Part shown: positions 47,530-57,829 of the stretch, one piece after another
How positions within the stretch are numbered: the stretch's first letter is position 1
Layout: the number at the start of each line of letters is the position of its first letter
DNA from: Luzula sylvatica
Taxonomy: Eukaryota; Streptophyta; Magnoliopsida; Poales; Juncaceae
NCBI GenBank assembly: GCA_946800325.1
Contig: OX326956.1
Span: 46,664,052 to 46,728,051, forward strand
Reading direction: 5' to 3'
Length of the DNA: 64,000 bases
Program-made: the position numbers and the translations under genes
Notes under the pieces: model-generated
Told to the model about the DNA's origin: nothing
The model's database searches: none
The model's input: only the letters and a program-made list of their open reading frames with translations

Positions 47530-48429
47530 ATTCGTCAATTGAATGATAGTAAAACCACTAAACGGGATGAATATAATTCTAAAACGTCCCTCGTGTATAA
47601 AGTTGTTCATAAATTGAACCAGGTAGTCCATTCGCTGAATGGAGACTTTTATATACACCGGCATATTCGTAGATGAGATGATCAGGTTTTACTGATCTGA
47701 GACGGTAGCGTCGATTCTAGAATATGGATATACGCGGCGTCGTATATTGGACTGACCACTATATGAGTTTGTGACATGGTCAGAGTCATTGGAGACAAAC
47801 TCATATCCAGATAGTGCGTTTTAGTCCTTCATACTTGAGTGATCTCACGGATACCTAGTGTGTGAAAAGACAATGCTTTGATGTAATTAACCCTACGCGT
47901 AACTGTGTAGCAGAGATTATTATTGAGTATTGTTTTTAGCATAGGCAAAGGATGTGAGATTGCAAGATAGGAATTGTTCCTTTCTAGCCTTGAAAAGGAT
48001 AGAGGGAGATATCTCTCGGGCCCCTCGATTGAATTGAGATTGATGAAATGCTTGGCCAAGCTCGATGGAACTCAATAGAGTTCGCATTGTTATAATCAAT
48101 CTAATTCTTATTGAGAAAGAGTATATCTGATCAAAAGAAAAGATGATGACTTGAAGTTTTAGGCTTCACCGTGACTCTTTTGATCGGAAGATATCGCGAA
48201 CAAGAGGACTAGTAACACTTATCTGAGCCAGGTATGAAGATGTACTGCATATTCATAAAGGTGTTCTCCACCTTTTTCGTTCTAATTCTGGGTAGGTATT
48301 AACGGCAGTCTAGTGATCGCAATACCTTGTGGATTGCTGCCATATCCACTGCCAGTCTTATACGAACCTACAACGGTCACACCAAGATTTCGTAACATAT
48401 CGGATTCTCAAGATAATGCTCACCAATAC

Positions 48430-48493
48430 GTTTGTTGGACAAACAAAATGAAATCACGTGTGATTAGATCTCACGACATATGTTGGACATATG
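48430..48493 (+). repeat. Two perfect hairpins with loop TTGGA and different stems
   Basis: GTTTG-TTGGA-CAAAC at 48430-48444 and CATATG-TTGGA-CATATG at 48477-48493, close to the 3' LTR of the young copia. The loop is the same and the stems are unrelated. Confidence 0.75.
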
Positions 48494-48527
48494 GCCAGTT
48501 GATTAAGTCTTAATCCAAGAGGGAGTT

Positions 48528-49161
48528 TGAAAGAAAATATGGCTTAAGAATTAACTTGGAAGAATTTATATTATGTAGGCAAATCTGCAGTCAGAATTGG
48601 GCCGTTAATATTATTAGGGATTTAACCTAATTTCAGATAATTAGGATTTAATCTAATTTCGGGCCCATTCAGACCATTCAGATAATTAGGGTTTTAACCT
48701 AATTTCGGCCCAATCCGAAAGCTAGGGTTTTAACCTAATTTTGCCTATAAATATAATTCTGATTTCGAGTTTCTCTCTCCTAAGGGCTGCCGAATTTCTG
48801 ACCTAATTCAGCCGAAATTTCTTCTTTCTCCCACAGAGTTTCAAAGTGAGATCTAGAGAAAAATAGAAGAGAGATCTGAGTAATTTCTTGAGAGATATAA
48901 TCGCAACACTGACTAGAACAGTTTTGGCGGTTCTGATCAGACGAAATCGAGGTGGACACAAGTAGAGGGAGTGCAAGAGCAATCCTTGGAGAAGGTTCAC
49001 GAGATCTGGAGGAGAAGGCATCACGTACTAACTTGTACGAGGTAAAATTCTGATTACTTTTCCTTTTTCGATGTTTTTCGAGTGTGATCCAGGGTAGAAT
49101 TAGGTTATACATACGAAATAATTCCGCTGCAAACCTCTAAATTCGTGTGTATAATCCTACA
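48528..49161 (+). repeat. 3' LTR of the young copia element
   Basis: 634 bp, preceded by the purine tract AGAGGGAGT. Four substitutions relative to the 5' LTR. Confidence 0.93.
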
Positions 49162-49166
49162 TGTTG

Positions 49167-50032
49167 GTGCGGTGGAGGGGGTTGGTTGTGGCCTTGAGGG
49201 CGTCCGGTGTGAGCTCTTGCTTGCATTCTTGTTGAACGTGGAGAGTGGGAGGGTGATTTTGTTTCCAGAGTGTGACCGTTTGGAAGAGAGGAGTGCAAAC
49301 TTACTTATAGCCGTTATAGGAGGTGTAAGGAAGGTCATGAGCCGATGGGTAGAGCGAGTGATAGTCCACCATCCATCTTCATGTGATGGGATTTTTTTGA
49401 GGTGACCTCTTTTGAAATCTCTATTTTTCCTTTTAGAGTCGCCCTAATTTTTGCCTCCTCTATTTTATTTTTCACTCATTGCCTCCTCCTTGTTCACCAA
49501 CAAATTCGAACTTGATCTTAACCTCAAATATATAAAATATCAATCCTTAGATCTTGCTGCGAATATTTTACCACAAAAATTTGTCCACTGATTTCACGTC
49601 TATTCCATTCATTATAATATTCCAAAATTCGGCATATTCACCGTTAGATTGGCATATTCACCGTTAAATCGGCATACCTCTTCCAAAGAAACTCCGGCAT
49701 AAAATCGCCATGGCAAAAGAAAACTTGGTCCACGAGAGGACCACTAAAGACAAGAGTCTTCTTATGGCTATCTTTCCATAACCGTATCAACACGGCCGAC
49801 ATCCTTATAAAAAAAAGGTGGCCAAATACGTCACTATGCTCATTAGGTCACCAAAATTTAAAAACGAGAGACCACTTACTAATAACATGTCCCTACACGC
49901 AAGCAACTTGGAGACTAGTCGAAAGAAATAGCGGGGCTAATCGGAGACTTGGGGGACAAGACGAGCTTGAGAGTACGTGGGAACATAACTGTTGGTTAAT
50001 TCTAACCTAGAGGGGAGTGAATAGGTAAACCT
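49167..50032 (+). other. Continuation of the CACTA interior, possible captured sequence, then another repeat
   Basis: Joining 41103 to 49167 restores a continuous GC-rich stretch. On + it stays open for about 80 codons to 49405 (a segment reads VILFPECDRLEERSANLL); I recognise no family. From about 49985 a different repeat begins (TTCTAACCTAGAGGGGAGTG), which is split by the next copia and resumes at 60371. Confidence 0.35.
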
Positions 50033-51150
50033 TGTTGGGAATCGATCCGAGCCCAGGCCCGCGCAGCGGATATGAAGGGCCGGTCCGGTTCCCAAATCAC
50101 GAGATCACGCCTCGACTTCGAGAGTACGATGCAAAGTAGGATAGACGATTACCAGCGTGAAATTGATCACGCACGACGGGTTGATCGCTCGCATCCTTTC
50201 CTTCTCCGGTGTCACGTTGGTGACTAGCCCGTGCGTCCCATACCACACGTCTCCCACCGTCTTGACACGTCTCCGGTTGTCTTCGTGCGTCCCATGCCCA
50301 CACGCTTCCACAGCCTTTTATCTGTTTACTTCTTCGGTTGGATCACAACGAAGAGCCACAAAGTGCGAACTCCTCTACTCGTATCCACCGTGAGTCATAG
50401 CAACTCGGTCGCGGATGCACCTGCCTAGACGATGCACCGGCGAACTTGTGCATGATCGCGTTTGATTCTCTAATCCGAGAAAACTTCTTTTCTCTTTCTC
50501 TCTTTCTCATCGCACTCTTTCAACTCTTTGATAGAAAGAATTATATGGATTGGACTTCAATTGACTTCAATTGACTTCAATTGTCTGAATGGAGGAGAGA
50601 GAAATATCCTATATATTCTATATAGGATAAGGATGGGCCAAAAAATATGTATAACTATTATACACCTTTTCACACAGAAACTGCACACACCCTTTCAGTA
50701 TTCTGTTGAAACGAAATTGTTAAATCATTTAAACCGACTTCAAACCTTCACGAAAGTTGTAGATAATCTTATTATATTTCCAACCCAATTTGGCCCATCC
50801 CAATTGGAGTTCGGATGCCAAAGTTATGACGGTTTTACTAACTGTATGTCAAACTGTAGCACCCTTTCGGTATTCCATTAAAACGACACTGATACATCGC
50901 TCAAATGAAATATATTTCTACATGAAAGTTCTAGATAATCTTATTATATATTTAACCCAATTTGAACCATTCAAATTGGAATCGTTATCTGAAAGTTATG
51001 TCAGTTTTACTAAAACTGTTTAAACTGATTTTCTGGTTTTCTTAATATAACCGTTTCTTATCAATTTAACTATGTATATCCAATATACATATGTGCATCT
51101 AATATACACATTATTTATGTCCACGGACGCATGCGTTCGTTTATCCTTAT
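50033..51150 (-). repeat. 3' LTR of copia family A copy 2, tail deleted
   Basis: It starts TGTTGGGAATCGATCC. At the right it stops after CGTTTATCCTTAT and runs straight into the purine tract (reverse of GTGGGAGAC). The TGTACACTTTTACGG to TTCCTTCA end found in other copies is missing. Confidence 0.8.
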
Positions 51151-52769
51151 GTCTCCCACTCAGATTCAGATCTAACTAAAAGGTACTCATGTATATCACA
51201 TATACACTATAGTAGAGAATCTAGCCCACGTATCATATACGCTAAAGCCATGCACATCCTATGTTCCAAAACTTGCAATCAAGCCCGACATAGTACGACT
51301 CGTTGTGTGACCGTGTAGGTTCGTTTAACGATGGCAGTAAGCTGTTACGTATTACAAGCCCATGAGCGGGATCTAGTCACTCCATCATGGCTACCCATGT
51401 TAAAACGAAAAATGATTGTGATCATTGTGCCTATCTCGAATAGCGGTTATTAGTTCTCTTGTTCGCGGTATCCGTTAATCAAAAGGCATGGTGATAGTCA
51501 TCCTTATAGTTTGATTAAAAACAGTTATTCCCCGATTCCGAGTTGAGTTAACAAATTTCAATCGATATTAATCGTTAATCGATCTCATCGAGCGGCGCCT
51601 AAGAAATATCTCTTCCTTTCGGAATAAATAATTCCTATCTTGGAGACTCACATTGAATTCCGTGTTTCGGACAATACCCAATGATGACCGTTTTGGCCCC
51701 CTGTTACGGCAGGCGTAAGATCATATCAAAGCATTGTGTTACGCACGTAATGCAATCAATGGTCCCCTCAAGTGTGAAGAACCTAATACCCTACTCGTCG
51801 CGAGTCCATCCATAATGACTAAACCATGTCATGGTCTCGCGGCTTTGGTCATATCCAATATATGTCACCTAGCATATATATACGTTCCCGATTCGACAAA
51901 CACCTTGTCCTATGATTAGCAAAACATAATCATCTCCTCGGCTAACGTACTAGTGTACGCGTTCAGTCTATTATCGGATAATAGAAATGCTTCTCAGCTC
52001 TTAAGCAAACTGACCCGCAACTAGGGATGTTTAGAAATGAAACTTTAGGTGTGACGGTTTCACTGCACATAATCACATATTATGCCGACGTCCACACAAG
52101 CTCAAATCAGGGTTCATGTAATCATATTACACAACCCGCACACAGTTTTCACGTAAGGTGAATGCATACAAATTTAAGTAAACAATTTTTTTTTTTTTAA
52201 ATGCAGTCATATGGATTAAGTATTGGGGTGATGCAGCGTTTACCTATAGGTATCTCCATACCCATAACCTGCGAGGACTATCGTATTAGATAACTACACT
52301 CTACTCTCTTCCTCTTCCTCTAGGTATCTTCATACCCATAGTCATCGCATGACAGTCACGCGCGACGAGTATTGGATAGAAGTGGTTGTGACCTCGATAT
52401 GGTTGTGACCTCGATATTTTTTTTTGGCTCGTACTATTGCGTCTCACGCAATCCACAACCATAAATTCGATAACTCGTGACTACTTCGAGTTTGGTCATG
52501 TATCCTTGATCCATACCGCTTCCTTTTGCGCAATATACTCGCCTCCGTAAATAGAATCGTAAACCATTGGTCGTGTGGAACCTTTCCACATAACCGTATT
52601 TTCGTGTAAGCAAAACACGTACACACTTCGTGATCGAAAGTGGTGTTACATGTTTGGAAACTGCCGTTGGTAACACCATTATAGACAAAATAAAATCCTG
52701 AATTCTTTCCCAAAGTATTCAAGTACAAACTTCACCGCTATACATATAAATCCCGATGGGTTTAATATA

Positions 52770-53155
52770 AATCCAGAGATACTTCCGTTGTGACGGACCA
52801 AAGTTCCGTTGCAACGGACTAAACTGTGAATTCTAGATCAAAATCCAGAGACATTTCCGTTATAACGTACCAAAGTTCCGTTACAACGGACCAAACTGTG
52901 AATTCTGGATCAAAATTCAGAGACATTTCCGTTGTAACAGACCAAAGTTCCGTTACAACGGAGCTCAAAAGAAGCCATAGGCATCCCCGCATCCTCGTAT
53001 CCTATACAAGGTCCGTTATAACAGAATTCCTTGTCCGTTATAACGGACTATGCATTTTTCACAGTCATCCCCGCATCCTCGTATCCTATACAAGGTCCGT
53101 TACAACGGAACTCCTAGTCCGTTATAACGGACTATGCGTTTTTCACAATTTTATG
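52770..53155. repeat. Tandem units carrying CCGTTATAACGG-type palindromes
   Basis: Three units of about 68 bp (52770-52960) contain pairs such as TTCCGTTACAACGGA. Two units of about 83 bp follow (52984-53145) with GTCCGTTATAACGGAC. The array lies between the RNase H and reverse transcriptase relics of copy 2. There are at least nine palindromes, differing mainly in the central four bases (TTGTGA, TTGCAA, TTATAA, TTACAA). Confidence 0.8.
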
Positions 53156-53969
53156 TTATGTATATTAAACATATAACCATTATACATTCACGAGAGTTAG
53201 TCTCATGTAATCGCATTACATTCAAACTCGTGTGATTCCCTTGAATTTTATTAACGGTAAATTAGACGCTTCATATGTACGACATATGTCCACATATATA
53301 TATATATATATATATATTCAGAAATACGGTGCGGCTCCCACTAACCTTTATGTATACACAAAGTTTTCATTCGTTCCGATGTTGTTATAACATTTTATAA
53401 CTTTGTCAAAACGAATAATCCAATTATGAGAAGCTTTCTTTAATCCATTGTATGGATCGTTAAAGCGTGCATATCTTATCCTTGATTCTTATGAATCGAC
53501 AAAACCGTAAGTTTGTGTCAAGTACACACCCTTTTATAAAATTTCTGTTAAGAAATTTGGTTTTGACATCCATTTTGCCACATCACATAGTCATAATACG
53601 CGACTATGGCAAGCATAATTTCGGAATGTGAAAGCATGGCAACATGCGAAAACGTTTCTTCATAGTCCAATTATGAAATACTTGAAACCTTTCGCTACTA
53701 GCCTCTCTTTATTATATGCGTATTCCTATCCGTGTCGGTTCTCTTCTTGAAATCCCATTCATATTTCACGGGTCTAACCCTGAAAGTAATGAAATCAAGT
53801 TCTAAACTTGATAATTCACACGGATCGAATCTCAGATTTCATGGCACCTTGCCATGTGGAACCGTTACTTCTCATAGCATCCTTGTAGGATATCGAATCA
53901 TCATATGATTTTGATCTATCATCATTAACAACGATAAATCCATATTTATCGGCTTATGATATAGCCTAC

Positions 53970-54978
53970 TGTTAGGGAATATCCCCGACCCCGGGCCCGC
54001 GCAGCGGAATGAAGGCCCGGTCCGGTTCCCCGATTCCCGAGATCACGCCACGACTTCGAGGGTACGATGCAATTAGAAGGATAGATCTATACCAGTGCCA
54101 AATTGATGGCACACGAAGGGTTGATCGCCGCCTTCTATTTCCTGTCACGTTGGTGACAATCCGCGCGTCCCACACCACGCGTCCTTCACCAATCGTTTGC
54201 TACGCCGGTTCACTCGACTTCGTCTTCGTGCGTCCAAGCGTTTCTACCGTCTTTCTCACTTGAGTCGATCACAATCGAAGAGTCACAAGCGTCACTCCTC
54301 TACTTGTATCCATAGTGATTCGTAAGACGTCGGTCGCGGATGCACCTGCCTAGACGATGCACCGGCGAACTTGCTCGATCTAATCGATTCTCTATTTCTC
54401 TCTCTTCGTACCTTTTCACTCACGAAAGATCAAATATGAATTTGCTCTTTTCTTAGTGTCTATGGCAGAATGAACTAATTAGAATTTCTTAGTAAGGAGA
54501 GAGAAAGTATCCTATTTATATCTAATAGGATCAGGATTAGCCAAAAGGCATGTATATCCAATATACACCCTTTCACACAGAAAACTGCATGAACCTGGTC
54601 AGTATTCTGTCCAGACTAAATTGATAAATTTCTCTGACAGAAAAGCACCTAACATGAAAGTTTTAGATAATCTAATTATCTACAAAACCCAATTTGGCCC
54701 AGACAAATTGGAGTTCGTATGCAAAAGTTATGACTGTTTTACTAACTGTATGTCATACTGTTGCACCCTTTCGGTATTTCACATAAACGACACTGATACT
54801 TCGTTCATATGAAATATATTTCTACATGATGGTTATAGATAATCTAATTATCTATCTAACCCAATTTGAACCATTCAAATCGGATTTTCCTACTGAAAGT
54901 TATGGCTACAAATGTACGCTTACATTCGTTCATCCACGTGTACACTTTTACGGTTGATCCGAAACTGTATTTCTTTCA
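53970..54978 (-). mobile_element. Solo copia LTR, same family, CCTAC duplication
   Basis: It starts TGTTAGGGAATATCCC and ends GTATTTCTTTCA. CCTAC flanks it at 53965-53969 and 54979-54983. The host element's pol relic is continuous across the junction. 1009 bp, no internal region. Confidence 0.9.
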
Positions 54979-57047
54979 CCTACTTGATCTATGAAAAATT
55001 CCTTTGTGTGTTCGACTCGTATTCATCAACTCTTGATGAAGTCGTGTCAACTTTCATCGGCACAATGTTCATTTTCAGATCTCGAACTCTTTCGAGATTT
55101 ATTCTACTCCCAATAACCCGCGTAGAGATAAATGGCATCAAGTTCCAAACTTGTGCGCATTATGTCCTCCTCCAAGAAGGCATCTCTTCGAGCCACGAAA
55201 AACTCATTTTCGTCGGGACGTTAGAACTAATATCCTTTGGTTTTCTTAAAGATATATGATAAACGAACAATTCTCAGATTTGGGATTAAGTTTATCTGAA
55301 ACAAATTTCGAAATATACTCACATCCTCAAATCTGCACAAATGACAATTTCGGAACCATTCCGATCCATATCTCATATGGCGTATTTTGTACCGACTAGA
55401 AGGTTTATGGTCCATATCTTATATGCAACCATTCATTAGTGCCGCTGTCTCAAGGGCGTATCCCAAAACATTTTTGGGAGATCCGTTTGACTTATCATTT
55501 ATCGAACCATGTCTAACATGCGTTCATTTCCTCTTTTCGAATACATCTCAATGCTTCGAAATAAAGATAATCGTGAAACAATTCCACAATCATGAATGAT
55601 AATCAATACTTATAACTCAAATATCGCCTCTTCGATCCTATCGAAGTGCGTAGCTCAAATACTCGCCTCCTCGATCCAATCAAAGAGCTTTGATTTTCTT
55701 GCTAAGTCGATTTTGTATTTTGTTTTTGAAACTCTTTGAACCTTTCAAAAGTCTCTGTTTCGGCGCGCATTAAATAGATATTATCGTATCTACATTAATC
55801 GTCCGCAAACGTAACAAAATACCGATGGCCTCCTCTTGCCTCGGAACTTATCGGATCATTTACATCTTAATGCAATTTCCAATAATTCGTTGGATCTTTC
55901 TCCAACTTTGGAGAATGACGTCCTTTTTCGTCCAACCTAATAAATGAGTATCGCATTAATCAAACGAACCTAATTCGAATGATTATAGCAATCCATCACA
56001 TGGTATCTAGATATGCGTATCTCGTTCATATGGCCAAGACGGCAATGCCAGAAGAAACAATCAACTTCTAGGTTGAATCCTCCTCGGATTTCACCGTTCT
56101 TTGAGTCATTAATTTGGACAACTCCTTGTCCGAACTTTCTGTTTGGAAAACATTTTCCCAAAATACCCTTATACATTTATTTCTTTCGATCCCGCCTTTG
56201 AATTACAAGGACATCCCCGCATCTATATGCATTGGATTCCTTGGATGCAATTTCGGGATCGACTTATCTCCAATTCAAATTTAAATCGCATCTCATGATA
56301 TTCGATTACGAAGATCAAATCTCGTACCATCAACACGCGAGTATTAATCAAAGACCCATAAGGCGTCTCAAAATTAACCTACTCTTTGAGCCGCATTGAA
56401 CCATTCAACGCGCTCTAGCTCTTGAAACTATTTCACGAGCGTTGTGTTTTACTTTCATATGCACCCGAATTCTCAAAATAATTTTGAGAAATTTGCGTCT
56501 ATACATGCCACCACAAGGCACGTAATATCGTTCGATTTCTTCTTAAAGTTTATCGACCCCGGCTTTCTCTAAAGCCAAAGCCTCGAGCCCTGAATCTACC
56601 ATTTCCGTGTCCAACACGTTCCTTTCAGTCTAAGAACTATTCTTTAACTATCAAGGTTAATTACGGTAATTCTGACCCAAAAGCCATCTATCATATCGAT
56701 CTCATCGACATATTTGGTGTTGCTAGAAAACATGATTCTAATTGGATGATGAAGATTAAGTTCCTAACCGTGCGTACTTAATCTATACGCTTACATGATG
56801 AATTATATGACAGTGTTATTTTATCGAATCGGTAACCCTCATACCTATACGGGACTCCAAGTCCATAACACTCAAGACCCATATTTCACGATCCTCCCAA
56901 AAGTTGCTTTGGCAGACGGGTGGGATCTCGCTATTTAGGTAGGATTATATCCAATCGCATCCAATGCGACTCTTGAACCTTTATAGGATTTCGGTGATGG
57001 ATCGTATCATATACAATCCCATTTCCGTGTGTGCATCCTATCTATGT

Positions 57048-57245
57048 CCCGAACTCCAATCAAGTCGGCTTTGGCTTTAACCCTTATTGGCTTGGACGGT
57101 TAAGTCACAACCATACTCAACGTATCGTTCAAATAAACTACTAATAAGTCGGCTTTGGCCTTAACCCTTATCAGTCCCTATTTAACGCTTGCCACTCCAT
57201 CGATAGCTACAATAACCCATGTCGGCTTTGGCCTTAACCCATGTG
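57048..57245 (-). repeat. Leader hairpins of the shared-loop type, copia copy 2
   Basis: Arms 57056-57064 with 57083-57090 (8 pairs, one bulge) and 57140-57148 with 57167-57175 (8 pairs plus one that is U-G in the sense RNA) enclose AGTCGGCTTTGGCCTTAACC-type loops. A third, weaker one is near 57216-57238. Confidence 0.6.
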
Positions 57246-57505
57246 AGACATAGTACCGAATATAGTGGTTGTGAATATGGAAGGCATTTCCATGACTTAA
57301 ATATTATGAGGGATCATGCCAATGCATGTTGAATTTTGACATAATCTAATTATATCAATATCACAAGATTTGATTCATTATTAAACTTTAATAATGAGTT
57401 TATATGCAAGTATGAATGATGCCGATTTTATCGATATAAATAACTCAAAATTTCGAGTTTCGTAGCCAAAGTTATCGCGAAAACAAAATCAGAATCCAAA
57501 AGGGG

Positions 57506-57521
57506 GTCCGTTATAACGGAC
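57506..57521. repeat. 16-bp perfect palindrome GTCCGTTATAACGGAC
   Basis: It lies in the leader of copia copy 2, next to a variant CATCCGTTGTAACGCAC. The equivalent position in copy 1 (31440-31530) has unrelated GC-rich palindromes such as CCCGGACGCGTCCCGGG. Confidence 0.85.
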
Positions 57522-57829
57522 TGCCCCATCCGTTGTAACGCACGGGCCCTGGGGCGGCAGAAATGCTGATTTTCTGCAGATTTCACCGTTTCTTCCGTTT
57601 TTGCTCGTTTCCAAAACGATATATCATGAAACTTTTTCACGATCATTCCTAGATACTCTCAATCAACTTTTGATTGATCTCTAGTAAATTCCACTTGTGA
57701 TTTTAACGAAATTGACGTTCTAAATATCTAGTATCATGCAAACGGGTACGAACTTTGATAACCCGTGCGTATATTGAATATACGACTATGATTCGACCCT
57801 CAAATCGATGGCCTTCGCTCTGATACCAC

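Larger units (their letters stand above)
41104..49161 (+). mobile_element. Young copia LTR retrotransposon with damaged polyprotein
   Basis: LTRs 41104-41737 and 48528-49161 are both 634 bp and differ at four positions. The 5-bp duplication TGTTG flanks the element (41099-41103, 49162-49166). The primer-binding site TGGTATCAGAGC is at 41739-41750. A 1.5 kb leader precedes the polyprotein frame (43295-47228), and a 1.3 kb untranslated stretch follows it. The element sits in the CACTA interior. The near-identical LTRs mark it as the most recent full-length insertion in the window. Confidence 0.95.

Noticed and set aside
50105..50428. Conserved open frames shared by several copia LTR copies (also near 30790-31200, 40200-40508 and 57786-58225)
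   Set aside because: Conservation follows LTR homology; frames shift and stop between copies and none has a domain.
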